Of a stretch of 64,000 nucleotides of DNA, positions 35,560 to 49,697 are shown piece after piece. How positions within the stretch are numbered: position 1 is the first letter of the stretch; every line of letters begins with the position of its first letter. Source of the DNA: Atopsyche davidsoni (taxonomy: Eukaryota; Arthropoda; Insecta; Trichoptera; Hydrobiosidae); the NCBI GenBank assembly GCA_022113835.1, contig JAILWY010000012.1:14570001-14634000 (forward strand), in the 5' to 3' direction. Below the pieces are notes generated by a model. That model saw only the letters and a program-made list of their open reading frames with translations. It was not told the origin of the DNA and made no database searches. The translations under genes and the position numbers were made by a program.

Positions 35560-38500
35560 GACTTTAAGCCCTCTATACACGTCGCGACACAACTTGCAGT
35601 CAGTCAAAAAAAAGCCGCCAAAAGTTATTTGTGGGTTTTTAAATAGTTAAAAATAATTAACTGCTTCATCTGGATTTGAACGTGTGACATTTCTCATCAA
35701 GAAAGCGTTAATTTTGGGTTCAATTTGCTTTGGTTTTGAATATGTATTAAACTCTAAGGATTCACATCAAACATTAATAATGAAATAATCAGTGATTTGG
35801 TTTAACTGTGAACTACCGATTTCCATTTAACTTACTGAAAGCATCTCTTAATATATTACAGGGTCTTAAGATCCTTTGATCCCAATATTTCATTTGAGAG
35901 TTATATGTAATACTAATATTATCCATTAACTATTATCCAATTAATATGTCCAATGTTCAATCTAATATATGTGAAATACAAGCTTATTTTCTGTCTATTA
36001 TGCCTCAATGACGCAATCGTGTTACCATGCCACCATCTAAATGATGATTTTAGCCATATAAAACAATAACGCAAAATAAATAAATATTTTAATGCATACA
36101 TACATGCATGCATGTTGGAAACTGAAAACTTGAGTGGAAGTTTTATGCTGTGCTAATAAAAAGGCTTCTGCTGCCATATTTTATCCATATGAGATAAAAA
36201 TGATAATTACTTGTGATAGGCTTTAATTACAAACTATAAAAAAAAATTAATGATCCAATAGCAACTTTTTGAATCATTCGTTGCGATACTATTTAATAGT
36301 TTGTATTAACTTTAGCAAGGGATTAATAACATTCCAATCAATCTTAGACTGCTAGAGGCTGTATCGGAGTTTAAATCGGTAGTCGAGTTGCGGCACGGGC
36401 CCAAGTCTTCCAGCCCCCGGCCCCGGGTTCTTAGTTCATGGCGCAGCCTGTACCTGCCATGCCCGTCATAGTTTACACTTTACGACCTCTAACAGTCCAC
36501 CAGGGAGCCAGCCGAGGAACTGTGGACTCAGCTATAGAAGTTGCATGATTTTTAAATGAAAATTATCATAAATTATGCAAAGTCGCAACATATACGTGGA
36601 AAGTCATAAATGACACGCAGAATGAGGTCAAATAATTTATATATTCAATATAGGGTTTGTGTAAAAAATTATGTTTTTTTTTTGTAGTCATTTCCCAAGG
36701 TTTGGTTCAATATAATTTATTTATTTTTTACTTGAAAACTAATAAAACCATGCCATCAAAACCAGGATATGACGAGATCTTTAATAGGCCATAACTTATG
36801 TAAACCTGGTTTGATAAATTTTTTGAGTAACAAGGTACAATATTTAAAATGAAATATGATTTACAAAATTCGGGTTACTATTTAACTTTGGATATCACGG
36901 CTTATAATGAATAAAATCGAAAAATTTATAATGCCACTCTGGCGTTGAGTATTTTTTGTAAATAACAAAATAACGATATTTTTTAGACCTATGAGACCTA
37001 GACTATTTCATAATTAAATAATTTTATATTTTTGTTCAGTTGGTATTTGAAGAAAAATGAGCCTATTTGAAACAAATATTTTAGAAATGGTTTCCTGATT
37101 TTTTTTTTGGCTAACCAGCACTAATTGCTAAATGAAGATTTTATTTCCTTTGAAAGCAGCCAATAGTAGGTTTCAGTTTAAAAATATAAATTAAATAATT
37201 ATTTAATCCCGTGAGCGCCCGAGTGCTGCCCTGGGCCAGGTGATTGCCGCCGGCCGCAAGTTGTCCTTGCATAACTTCGTTAAGATTTCCCGAACGCCTC
37301 CTCGCCCGAGGCGCCACCTCCTTTGAAGTTAATGGGCCGGGACCATCACCAAAGGTTCATTCCAAAAAAAAAAACCCCAGCTCTCCCTGACCCTTCCGAT
37401 CCCTTCAGCCACGAGAGCTCCCCTTCCGTCCTCACCTTTATGAGTATTTCTCCTCGAGTATCCATAGCCTCCTACACTGAACGTTCTTGAAGAATATTGT
37501 AATTCTCTGCATATAAAATCCAGACCTTACGGTATGGAGCCGGGCTTTAATTTGTTGTATTCAAATTAAATAACAGTAAATGAAGATTCATGGCTTGAAT
37601 TAAATCTTAAATGCAGTCAAACTTTGAGAAATGCAATAAAACCGAAAATGCGCGGGTGAGCATTTCAAATACCATAAATTAATGAATCTCTATTTTAATG
37701 ATTTAAAAAGATTTATCATTTAGTTGCGGGGGAATGATGTACTTATAAACCTAAATATTTATCTAAACTGCTTAAATCTTAATTGATTTCACAGTGTAAC
37801 AGAATATTATAATACATACACACATTTTTGTTTGGTCTGATTTTTGACAAAGGGAAAAGAATTCTTCAAAAAACGTTTCAGGCTTATTCCCTGATTTTGT
37901 TGGAGAATTAAACTTTTAAAATCATCGATTAAATACAGCTTTAAATTTGTCTCAATAAATAGAAATGTAACTAATACAGCATGTTTTCAGTAATGCAGTT
38001 CAAATTAATTAATAAAATGAATAATTTATAAAAAATATTAAAATATTTGCTAGATTGCTTAAAAATCAAAATCAAATGAGAATCTCAATTAAAACTATTG
38101 TATGTGGGGCTCGCATTTCATCCTTTTGCCTTATGGCCTGATTTCCCGTCGATTAACAGTGAAACTCGGAGCACTTGTCGTTATTTTGATTTAAACAGAT
38201 TGGATTCAAATCAAACTGTTATTGTTACATCTCTCGACCGGTAGTAAATTAACCGAGCCATGCTGCTTCGTCAGCATTGCTACTTATGCATCTGCAATAA
38301 TAATGATGATATTTATTGCTGCCAGGGATGTGCAGTGGCCGGTGCATTACGCCCGTACATGGGAATGTGTTATTGTATGCAATTGATTTATCACTTCATG
38401 ACGTTGGCGATGGGATATGTTCTTATTGGGGAAGGATTGCAAGGAAAACCCTTTATTTTGCACAGTGGTGTTATTTTAAACCCTAATGACGAGTTATGTG

Positions 38501-38650
38501 CAGTTGATTATCATATTATATTATTATATTATAAAAATACTCAAATCCATAATAATACATAATCAAAGATGAAGCAAATAATCTTTTTAATAAAAATCGA
38601 TAGTAGTTTTAAAAGTTATTTTTTTCTTGAGTGTTGTACTTGATTGATAC
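35560..38650. other. noncoding stretch with two GC-rich islands
   Basis: Islands at about 36345-36540 (with CCCGGCCCCGGG) and 37205-37450 (with CAGGTGATTGCCGCCGG and a run of eleven As near 37366-37376) look like candidate conserved noncoding elements. A 100-codon plus frame at 38260-38562 is Cys/His/Tyr-rich and unassigned. The rest is AT-rich. Confidence 0.35.
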
Positions 38651-38659
38651 ACGGTACTG

Positions 38660-38692
38660 CTAATGATTCCAGTACCAGGACCGAAACGTTAG
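38660..38692 (+). repeat. GAAGAT...GAAACG motif, copy 2 (decayed 5' box)
   Basis: TAATGATTCCAGTACCAGG is followed by ACCGAAACGTTAGAAGG. The CAGTACC core and CCGAAACGTTA are shared with the minus-strand copy at 56397-56432. The first box is TAATGAT where other copies have GAAGAT. Part of the same dispersed family. Confidence 0.5.
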
Positions 38693-38699
38693 AAGGCTC

Positions 38700-41600
38700 A
38701 AAACCCATGAAAAAAAAACTCTCCAAAATCTTTTTTAAGCAATATTACCTTGTTTGCATTCTAAAGTGTATAAGTGTACATGTATTATTTTGAAAGGGGT
38801 TACCAAGGAAGGTTACCAATGAACTCCAAGAACCCAATAATTAACTCGAATCCTATTAATTTAAGAATTCAGAATAAGGAAGCCATCGAAAGGCAAAACA
38901 CACAGACAAAATTATGTATGATCATTTTGCCTTTAGCTATTTTTATTTGGCATTCAAGCATATTTCTTGTGATTAATAAATTCTTGATGAAAGACGCATT
39001 TTAATAAAAATGTACCTTTATAGTTAGTGGTGTAATAATTTGCAGAGTAAATTAATTCCCTGAGAAATGTAGTTTTTAATACTTTTAAACTAATAAAAAA
39101 TCACATTAATCGGAAATGATATTTAGAATTAAACATATTGTACAATTGCTTTATGCATTTATTAACGAAACTAAAAACTTAATCCAGCATTTTATTAAAC
39201 TATGGATGGAGCTATGTAATTTTACATCATCTGCTATTTATTTCCACCGTAAGGATTTTTTAATGAGCGAAGCTAGTATTAATTACAAACCATAAAGCAA
39301 AAAAAGTTTTCTCATGCAATAAACTTGCCTGCAGTGAGTGTGTTTTGTAGCAGCTGATACTAAGTTAACATTCTGCAATAAAAACACTTGTAATAAATGC
39401 AATAATACATCTGCATGGAGATGCACTGCCGCCTACTGCAATGCGCCCCATAGCCTCAGGCCACCTGGGGACTCCTTGCACCACTAATAGCGAGAGTGTA
39501 ATTATTATCAGACCAGGGATTCGTAACTTCAAAACCCAAGAAGCACTTTAATAACCCAAGAAAATTAAATTCATAATGTCTTTAATTAAAATAAATGAAA
39601 ACTACAATCAACAAACACAAATTAAACAGTGATTACCAATGTGTTGACTACGTCACATAAACTGGATACTACTCGTATTATACATTACGTTGCTTAATGT
39701 ACGTTTATATGCGCATCTTTGAAACGTTAATCACAGAAATTGGTAATTTTATGTAATATCTAATTGTTTTAAGTTTTTATGCTTGCGTTTAATTAGTTTC
39801 AAAACATTTTTCGTATGGCTCGCGAACGTCGATATATGTTGATCTTATTAAAATAACATTTTCGGCTCTAGAGATTATAACACCATAATTCCGTAGATTC
39901 ATCCAATGCAGTTGATATATTTGAAGCCGTATACAAAATTTGACATTGTCGCCTACGCCTATTACTGCATTATAAAACCATTCTAGCTGATAGAAGTAGT
40001 TACATTTATTTCTGTTAGTATTCAGCATAAAGTAATATTAATTTATGCTAGTGTTTATTGTAATACGATATTGGTTTTTATATGATTATGTTCACGAATG
40101 CGAGTGTTGGAAGCCGCTCGGAATTCGCAAACTTCAAACTGCAACACCAGCAGTAGAAGTCCTCCGCTGTGGGCCATTAAGTTGGAAGCATCGGAAATTA
40201 TAGTCTCCGTCTAATTGTTTCCATCCATTGATAGTTGGAGACAAAGATGCAAAGTTGTCGCTCCTTACAAACTGTTGATTTTGTTGTCATTGTTGGAAGC
40301 TCACGGCGGTTGTCGCGCATACTCTCAGGATAATTGCCCATTACTGTAATGTATTGAGCGACGCGTTCATTCATATTTCGTGTGTGCGAATTCCATTACT
40401 TAGAATCGAATGAGAATTCGTTACCAGTGTTCAATAGAAATACACCATAACGCTTTTAACTAGCAAGGTAACAAATTGTTTATTTGTCTTCAGTTTTTAC
40501 TGTAAAAAAACATAGTGTTAAAGTTTGTTTTTATTAAAAATGAGATTATCAATTTGAATATTTCAGCATTCACATGCCTAAAAAATATTTTCTGAAACCA
40601 CGCTTGAATACAGCAAGACATTTAATGTTTTCTAGAATTATCTGCATAATAAATCTTTCATAGAGCTACATGAATAGTTTCAATTCACCAACGAATACTA
40701 GAAATATTGCAATACTATCAATCATTCATAACTTATTGGTTCAAATGCGTCAAGTCCGGTTGCAATTATCAATGTGAAACTATTTGAGCAATTAATAAAC
40801 AGCCATTTTATATATTTATGAAAGCAGAAATTATTAGTTGACTCTATTACACGCTCGAAGGCAAGGCGCTATATTGCAAACATTTTAAACATTGAAGAAA
40901 AAAAATGTACAAGTCAGCGTAATATTCCACAGTTAAGTTATTTCCCAGCAATTTAATTATGTAGTACCGCTCACTGGTTTGATTTATCGCTCGGTAAACG
41001 GGGCGAATGCAGGCAAAGTCGGGATTACATGTAAGCCATACTATTCCTAAATATTAATAAATATACCCTGCGCATTCTACGGGGACAGACGGAAGTGCAA
41101 TTGCGCTGTGCTGAAACTCTAAATTGTTTATTTTACATTTTCCCCGAGTATTCAACTTACTAAAAACCTTGAAAACACAAAAATAATCCTTTAATTTTTT
41201 TAATAAATTATTTTTTTTTTATATCATTTGTTTTCAATGTTTTTTGGACAAACTATTTTTAAAAAGACGACTGATGATTTTTATTAGTGTGATTAAATTT
41301 AGTAAAAAAATATTAAATTAAATTAATTTGTTAATATTTATAAAAAACATATATTGTATAATATTAACTTATTACAAAGTTAAGGTATAGGTTTACTCAA
41401 TACGTCTATAGCCCATTTCAGGTCGACTGAAGTACTGAAAATTTTGTATCAGTGCGCTTAGTCATCAAGAAAGACGGTTGCTCAAAACGTATACAATCAA
41501 TGTAATCCCTGCTTAAGAAAATGAGTACATCGAGAAACTACATATAAGAAACATCAATATGAAATTCCTAAGTACTTAGTTTTCGTTTGATATTCTATAA

Positions 41601-42190
41601 AGAAGTTACACACATATGGTTTAACTTCAATTTTATACAATCAAATTGGTGACGCTTCCTAACGATCTTGGATAGATTTGGTTCATGAAACCGAATGTAA
41701 GGACAATTTATGACCACCAAGACTCTGATCTCACTTACGTTTATATCGTTCTCCTTACTTCAGATTGTAACCCTTCTTTTAGCACCTACTTCTTCAGACA
41801 TGCTCGTAAAAAGGCCCACCCAATTTCTTTAATTCGATGTAAATTTACTGTCGTAATCAATCACTGGCGTTGATTTTCATTACATAGTTATTTCTATTCT
41901 TAAACATTTTAGTGATACTATTTAAATTAGACTTAACAGATTATTATCTAATTTTGATAAAATATCATTACAAAGTTTATACAATATATAGTCGCGATAT
42001 TCAAATTATATAACATGTTTCTTTATAGTGAAAATATATTTGTTTTTATTAAAAAAAAATTTAAATCAATGTTGAACTACAAATCGAAAAATATGATCTC
42101 AGCGTGATGCAAAGTCTTATTTTTATTGATTTCTGAGACGCAGGTTTCGTTGGCAGATTTTACTTGCTCGATCTAGATAGTGTAAGCTAT
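38700..42190. other. AT-rich noncoding stretch with GC-balanced patches
   Basis: A patch at about 39410-39530 and a longer one at about 40105-40420 stand out. The latter has GTTGGAAG three times and ATCCATTGATA and TCATTGTTGG words of SOX type. No coding-like frame is seen. The remainder is AT-rich. Confidence 0.4.
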
Positions 42191-42199
42191 ATGCAGCTG

Positions 42200-42485
42200 G
42201 TTATTAAGCCTGATCGTCCATTTCCTCCGGCTGGCCGCTACAATGAGAGCCTTGCAGCGGGCGGTGTTACACTCGATGATTAATTTTCACTTCGCACCTG
42301 AGAGCCTCCGGCCCGGGCAGGAGGCGCCAGCTGTCGCCGCGGGATAAATAATGCACTCTACATGATTATTACATTACTCCAATGGAAAGCGGATGTGAAT
42401 TAATCTTCAGATAAATCCGCGAGGATTTTAAGCGAGGCCGTGTATCGCGACCGTTACTATTAATTCGTTTAAAGGTAAGAGATTC
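42200..42485. promoter_or_regulatory. strong candidate conserved noncoding element
   Basis: A 285-bp GC-rich block in AT-rich DNA carries homeodomain words (GATTAATTTTC, GTGAATTAATC, CTATTAATTCG), the E-box CACCTG and TCGCGACCG. No long frame is open across it, which argues for constraint other than coding. This is the kind of block expected of a developmental enhancer in a long 5' intron. No conservation data are available to me. Confidence 0.35.
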
Positions 42486-43539
42486 ATATCGTCGCGTGTG
42501 TAGTAACTCCGTAACAGCTCGGGTGTTTAATGTGAAAAGATTTATTAGCTTAATTTGATATTTTTATGTATACTTAAATGAGGTTTGATTTATGATTTTA
42601 AACAACCTCAAATTATATTTTAATATTGTAGTTAAAGTGAATTACTTGCTATGTTAAAGTACTGAAAATAACTGTTCAAATAATTTTTACATTTAAACTA
42701 CACTTGTAGCATTTTACAACTATGGTTACAGGGTTAAATATGAAGAGTTAAATCACTGAAAGTTAAGTTTATATTTATATATATTTTTTAATTTTATAGT
42801 TAAATTTGCAACAAATATTTGTGAAGTCGTTGATTTTAAGTCGTTGAAGTGTTTACTTATAAGTTAAATATATCGTGATTATTCAATAGATTTGTGTAAA
42901 TACATTTAAGCGAATTTAAATTTTTGCAATTTACTATATTTATATTATTTAGGATAATATGGGCGCTGCTTTCCTTATATTTTATTGAACAAAGGAAAGT
43001 GTGATACAATTCGGTTCGACGTATTGCTGTTTTGACCCCTTCTCAGAATATATATAAAGAAAAATCAATTGGGTGGTCTAATGATTATTTCTGTGGTACT
43101 ACAAACTTTTAAAATGCCTAATTAGTGTTTAGATAAAATAAATATTTACAATACAATATTTACAATACAATACAAATATTTAATAAATATTTAAAATATA
43201 TGTATATACGCGCGATATGTGTATATCGCTGCGCGATTTCCCTTCCAAAAACAAGAATCGAATCTCCGACCGATATTGCTCTTTTTCCATTTTTCTAAAA
43301 TACGCGTACACGTCCGCTTCCACACGCGGTCAAAACAAAACTACGAGTCCGATTCGGCTGAAAATTTGACAGTATCCGTCTACAAGAATGTACTACACGA
43401 TAGTAAATCTCTCTTGCGATACTAGCACCAACGGGTGGTGAGATTAAGTACTTATCGGACCGCCTTCGTATGTGAGAAATTTAGAATATTTCTGTAAAAT
43501 AAAGAGATGTATTAAATTTACAACAATCGTAATTTACAT

Positions 43540-43805
43540 AGTAACAGCCTGGTAGGGTAGGATCCTTTACTTCCGACCGCCAATCAAACCGCGTGCAATA
43601 ATGGCCCCAGAAACAGATCCTATCAGTGGCAACAATACGCGGGGCGCGGGCTCAGGCTGACCCCTGGCCGCGAGGCCTGAAAGCGTCCATCCGGGGGCCA
43701 CAATGAAGATAATGAGGCGGACCCCTCAAATTAGTGGGCTAAATTATAGGGCGGCTCCGAGTTCGGGCCGGGCCAGGATTACGTCAGGGCCTCCCAAAAT
43801 TTTAC
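43540..43805. promoter_or_regulatory. candidate conserved noncoding element
   Basis: A GC-rich block with CCGCGGGGCGCGGGCTC-like composition in parts also carries TCAAATTAGTGGG, GGATTACGTCAGG (half CRE) and CCAATCAAACCG (CCAAT-box or Pbx-like). No long frame runs through it. Regulatory role is inferred. Confidence 0.35.
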
Positions 43806-43809
43806 TGTA

Positions 43810-44595
43810 TGGGTGGAAAGAATCACAACAGCGTTGCAGCGTGGATCTCTAGGGATACAAAACAAGCAGCAGGAAACTACACATTGGAAACAGACTATTC
43901 ATCTACAATATCAAATCCTCACATTTCTTTATTTACTAGCCGTTAAAAAAAGCGTAAAATATTATCCTAAGAGACATTTTTTTCTCACTGTTATAATTTC
44001 ACTATTTCAAAAAGTCATGTGAAAATTATTCATACATGCCTTAGATTTGTATCATTGATAAAAATTGTAATAAAATTAATAATAAGGTTAAATTTTGAAA
44101 TCCAGGAGAAAGGGTCACTGAGAAGCAATATGTACAATACTGATTGTTTTGCGCGGCATTCACAGGGTGTGGTATTAAACGTCCTTTTTAATGGCAGCGT
44201 GTGTCCACAGTGTGGCGCCGGACAAAGCGACCTCTCTTGATTGAATTAAGGCTGTAGTGGACACTGGACTGGAGTGAGAAACAATGGCGCTATTTGCTGA
44301 CTGAAAAATATTGCCTCAATAGAATCTCATTTGCAGTTTCTACTGTTTTTTTTCAGCGAGTATTCGCAGAAAACAACAATGGAAAAATAAACTTATTCGC
44401 AGCTGAGATTTTCATCAGTGTTTTTCAATTGCATTAAAAGAACTTTACCTATATAACTTTATAAATATATATCGTTAAGCACACGGTCAGAATCCGTCAA
44501 ATCTTTGTATAGTAGCCACTAAAAAATAATACCCTATTGTTTTATAAAAATACGTCATTAATATATATTTAATTTGAGCTCATAAATATTTAAGA
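43810..44595. other. noncoding stretch
   Basis: AT-rich, with one GC-balanced patch at about 44140-44290. Nothing coding-like. Confidence 0.45.
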
Positions 44596-44600
44596 AATTC

Positions 44601-44740
44601 AATATTTTTGACAGAGAGTACTTGGTGGAATTCCATTTTAATATTTTTTTATTCCATTGAGAGAAAGGTTGGCGAAACCGGTCACAAATAAAAACGAACA
44701 TGTGGAAAATCACTCAAGTATTTTACTCAAAAATATCATA
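44601..44740 (+). repeat. dispersed repeat, copy 2 (inverted B, then A)
   Basis: Bases 44601-44633 are the exact reverse complement of 13559-13591, and 44663-44740 align base for base with 13478-13555 with only a few substitutions. The modules are in the opposite arrangement from copy 1, separated by 29 bases here. See copy 1 for interpretation. Confidence 0.75.
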
Positions 44741-44744
44741 AATT

Positions 44745-47550
44745 TTTTTTATACACTTATTAAAATACCATATAGTTTTGCTTTAATTTTAATTGTAGAA
44801 TGTTTGAGGTTTAATAATCAATTAATTTTTACTAGTCACTTCTGAAACACTGATAAAAGTGTTTTTTTTTTTACAGGCATGTTTATTTTAAAACGCAGTC
44901 AGTATTTATATATATACAACAGCTTTTTAACCTATCCCAACTTGCCCAAGTCACGTATTCCAAAGATATTTATATTTACTGTGGGCACCGCACTGGTCCG
45001 GGCACACGTGCTTCTAACACGTGAAAGGATTGTAACTCTTAAAGCTGTTAAGTTAGAGCGAGAGGTTTCAGAAAAGTGAACGTTACTTGCACCAGTCCAG
45101 CGTTAGCCGTTGAACCCATTACAGTTTATCGAATCTAAATATACGCTTTTATTTTTAGTCTCAGTCCGTTCTATTTAACAAAATATAAATCATAATAAAA
45201 AAAGAAATATTTTATTGATTTACATACATTAAAATAAAATGTATAAAAACACGGTCTCCTTGAAAGATTTCAATAAAAACTTGGGAATAATGAAATTTTC
45301 TACTGATATTTTTTTAGGGCATAACTATAGAATTTAAATTATAAATACTAAAAATAATATTTAATGATTCAGTAATGTAAATTCCATTTTCCTATCAGGC
45401 TTCAAACATTATTATTCCGCTCATACGCGTACGAAGTAAAAACTTTTTAATGAGTAGGGGTGCTCAGTTTCAAGATAAGTATACCTATAATAGTCTCCAG
45501 ACGTTACCATCGTCATTAAAAACTGACTAAGCTTATAAATTTTTAATAATGTTTTAATTAAACTCGATTTAAAAAAAAGTATATATACATATATTCATTG
45601 TTGTTTAAAATTATAATTGCTGGCCTACTGAAAGTTTTATATCATCATACTTGTTTATATATATCTTATGAAATTATTGACTGATTTGAATTGATTTTCA
45701 GTGAACAAATCTTAAATATCATTTGCAATTGAGTAATGCTGCAGCTGCGAAGTCGAGGGTTTCGTGCTCTCATGGTCATACTCAAGTACAAAAGCAAACC
45801 TCTACGTTAAAAAGCTATAAAAATAACACTATATGTTTTCATGCTTTAATAACTTAATTAGCAATGTTTTATGAATAGAAAACCTGCTAATTTTGGTGTT
45901 AATTTTTAACTACCGAATTGTATAACGTTCAATATTGATTTAAACAATTATTTTAAGAAATAAATTTATTGGTGTGTTTTTTTGTAAATAAAAAAATAAA
46001 TGCCATAATTCTAAATAAAAAAGTGTTATTAAATAAATTGTTAGATTCAAACTGTTTTCGTTGGTTTTCTTTTATGCGTCTATTATATTTATTATCCATT
46101 TATAGTTTAAAGTTCTTTTCAATCATCATATCTTATTTTTCACATACATTTCATGTTTAGAAAAATGAGAATATTTCTATTATCAATAACTTCTGAAATA
46201 TATTTCATGAAAAAATTTAAACAGAAACACCATATCGTTAATATTATATATAAATACAACATTTTATCAAATTTGATCTTTGTTAGGGAAATAACAGTTC
46301 GGCCTAGTTCTTAGCGTTATATAGATTCATATGTTTAAAAGTACTTGGTTATAGATTTGCCTTTCAGTGAGTATAGGAAATATAGGGTGAAATCGTGAGC
46401 TCTATTTGCATCAATAAAGAAAAATGTCAATTAAAATACAAGAGGTAGAATTGGCTATGTATTTGATCATATACATAAAGGAATATTTTTATGTTTTAAG
46501 GCTAACGACAAATTAAATATAGTATTGGATTTTTTCTTGTTATTTTCACCTATGATTACTATGTATGTAATTAAATTATAACATTAAAGTTATTTGAAAA
46601 TCGTTTAAGTATATTGAATAAAACATTTAGATGCGCACAAAACATTTAAATGTATTGTATAAATGGAATGTCAATGAATGCTCTATGAGTACACAAATAT
46701 ACAGAACCGTTTAGCTTTGAATAATTCCGTCGTTTCATTTATGGCTTACAATCAAAAACCCATTCAACCGTGTTTGCTCCATTTGATTCTTTCAAGTCCA
46801 CCAGACCTTGTCAACTGAACTGATTTTAGTGTGGCTGGAGACTTAACGATTTTTTTATAGATCGCGCTGAGCCTTGGCTCGTAAATGCTTCCTTTAATCC
46901 TCATCAAAAATTCGTTAGTTGACATCATTGTTCTCTTTCAAATACATTTAACTATCTGAAACATCGGCTGAGAATCGTTAAATATCTTATATTAGACTTT
47001 TTGGGGGATTATTCAATTAGTTTATCTCAAAAAGTTTTTGTCCTTTTAAATACACTCGTTAACCCTTAGCAAAGTTTTTAAACAAATAATTATAATTCTT
47101 AGTAATTACTTAGGATGGTGCTACAAATCACAAAGTTCTTCCACTTTAACATTCTAATCACTTATTTCTATAACAGTACAAATTCTACATATACTATATT
47201 GTACAAAGAAGACTTCTTCTTTAAACCAGGGATATTTGAACAAAAACAAGATATTTGTCACATAAATTATATTCACATATATTTTTTGCTTCGTTTTAAT
47301 TAATGACTTAAATGTTCAAAATATTTTTGGTATTTGACAAAATATCAAATTGCTTTACTTATATATTTTGGACTCATTTGCCCATATCTAAATATTTAAA
47401 GTAGATATACTTCGGTTTGGTAGAGTTATACTTCATTTGTATACAGCATATTCACGAACAATCGGTCTTAATACAATTTTTAAATATTAATAAAAAGTGT
47501 AGAGTGAAAAAATATTACACAATGCATTATATATATTACAGATATGATTC
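44745..47550. other. AT-rich noncoding stretch
   Basis: CACGTG occurs twice near 45004-45022 (ACACGTGCTTCTAACACGTG). Open frames here are T-rich chance translations. No repeats with ends were seen. Confidence 0.5.
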
Positions 47551-47559
47551 TCCCGTCTT

Positions 47560-47915
47560 TCCTCGCCATTAAATCGTACTCAGCATTCTCAGCACTGACG
47601 GCACGATTTTCACGCCCTCCTATATTCATTGTCCTTATCCCGATCCCCTAACATTTGAACAAATCTCACAGCACATCTCAAGCACCTATTTATATTCCAA
47701 GATTCCGTCTGGTCATCCATTGTCTATCCACATGGACCCCTGCAGAACTATGCACGGGCCGCATCCCTGAGACATTAGGGTTGTTTCCCATTGTTGCCTT
47801 CGGACCCGAAGGTGCATCAGCACTTTTAAATTTGAATCCCCTATCCACGGAGCAAATTATTACCTCTTCCGAATGGGTGGGACTCTACGCTTACAATGGA
47901 GGTGTAAAGACTTAA
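47560..47915. promoter_or_regulatory. GC-balanced island, enhancer or exon candidate
   Basis: Contains ATCCATTGTCTATCC and CCCATTGTTGCC (SOX-type words) and an 86-codon plus frame (47655-47915) whose end reads ..LNPLSTEQIITSSEWVGLYA... No family is recognised. Either a conserved noncoding element or an unassigned exon. Confidence 0.25.
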
Positions 47916-47919
47916 ATTT

Positions 47920-49600
47920 AGAGTTACTCCTTAACAACTTCTTAAGGAGAGATAAAATCTAGGCTATATTACGAGCCTGGTAGTAATGCTTCGTTAATAA
48001 TATTTAGTATCTCAGCGGAGATCTTCTGTTTGTAACATGTGGATAAATATTACGTCGTGCTTGTAGTTTTGTTGTGAATCGGCTTTTATTTGGGTTCCAG
48101 CCAGTGGAGGGATATTATAAGTAATGCTTAAAGATCTGATCAATTTGTTTCATTGTCTACAATACAAAGCTTTCACGTTACATTTTAACAATATCATATT
48201 ACGTGTCTTCATATACACGTTCATATATCAATGATACATATTTCTAATCTAGCTTACATTCTGTAAAAAATATTATAGTTGTAGATAAAAAAAAGAACAT
48301 TTATCTTCCTGAAATTTAACCTATAAATCATTTTTTTATCGTGCTCCTACAGTTTTATTTATCCTTAATAAATTATTTTACAAATCTAGTAAATATGAAC
48401 ACACATTTTTTAAAGTTTTTTTTTATTTATCTGTAAATATTTAAAATATAGGCGTACATCGCTAACAAGTACCATCAAATAAATATAATAAATTTAACTT
48501 GTTTTTTTTTTAAATTTAATTGTGTTTTGTAAACTTACATAAAATGATTTAAATGTGTACTAAATTATTTATGTATAAAATAATATTTTAAGTAGTTAGT
48601 AAAAAAACTGATTTCCATACTCAGTTGGCATCGAGGAGCATAAATATTTCTAAAAATATAACCCGTCGACGGCATCCATGTAACGTTGTTAAAAATATTT
48701 TAAATAATGTTTTTATAAATACAACGAAATTAAGCAGGCACTTACGGTCAAAAATATACAAAAAAAAAATTATCGGTTCAATTAAAATCAATGATGGTAT
48801 CATTTATGAATAATGCAGTATTAACAGGGGAGTTCACGTAATTGTTACTTCTCCGAGCCATAACTCTTCTCTGTGCACTCACGAGAGCACTATCGAGATT
48901 GAAAAATATGTAATTAGACCGTGATATGCAGCTGATGATGCAGCCGGGCATTGTGGACCCGTCACCGCGCCCGCGAGGAGATGATTGCGGAGATGCACTT
49001 CGGATATGATAATTACGCCAGGAATGCATTCTCTGTGCATTGTGCATCGGGCTATAACAGGCTGGCTGTACGCGCCTACGCTCTTAAGCACTAGATAAGC
49101 GACTTTATTTATGCCGTATAATCCTGAGATAAATGGTCTCGTATGAATTATTTGTTGTAGTATTTTTTTTACTTGATATATTTGCTGATTCAATTCGAGC
49201 TATATGCGATTTTGTGCTGTGTATAAAAATTATTTTCTTGCAACACCAACGAGCTTTTGCGGATAGCTAATGAAAACGCTTTATATTTGGCTTTGCGAAT
49301 AATTAATTTTAAAATTTATTCAACAGAACATTTATTAATATTAACAATTGATATAAAGCATACTTTAGAATTATCTTTAAAAATATTTGAATATTTCATT
49401 CCTCCCTTTTATTGGTTGTTATTTTATAATCAACCGCATATCATTAAAATTAAACATAAATACGTAACCCTATGGCCATTCAGACTCAACGGTACCTTTA
49501 AATAATTTCCGACATATATAGAAAATAATTTAAAAATCACCAGCGGAGCATGCGATTGCACAAACCCTCCATTCTTTCACTCGGATTCGTTCCAGCGGTA
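47920..49600. other. AT-rich noncoding stretch with one GC-rich island
   Basis: The island at about 48855-49090 (GTCACCGCGCCCGCGAGG) is open in overlapping minus frames of 89 and 104 codons without recognisable motifs. The rest is AT-rich. Confidence 0.4.
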
Positions 49601-49697
49601 GGTAACCTAACCTTCCGAATGGTCGTACATAACATAAAGTCGATAAGGGGTGTGGGCGATGGCTGCAGTGGGGCCCGGGGCCCGTGGAAGCCCCGAT

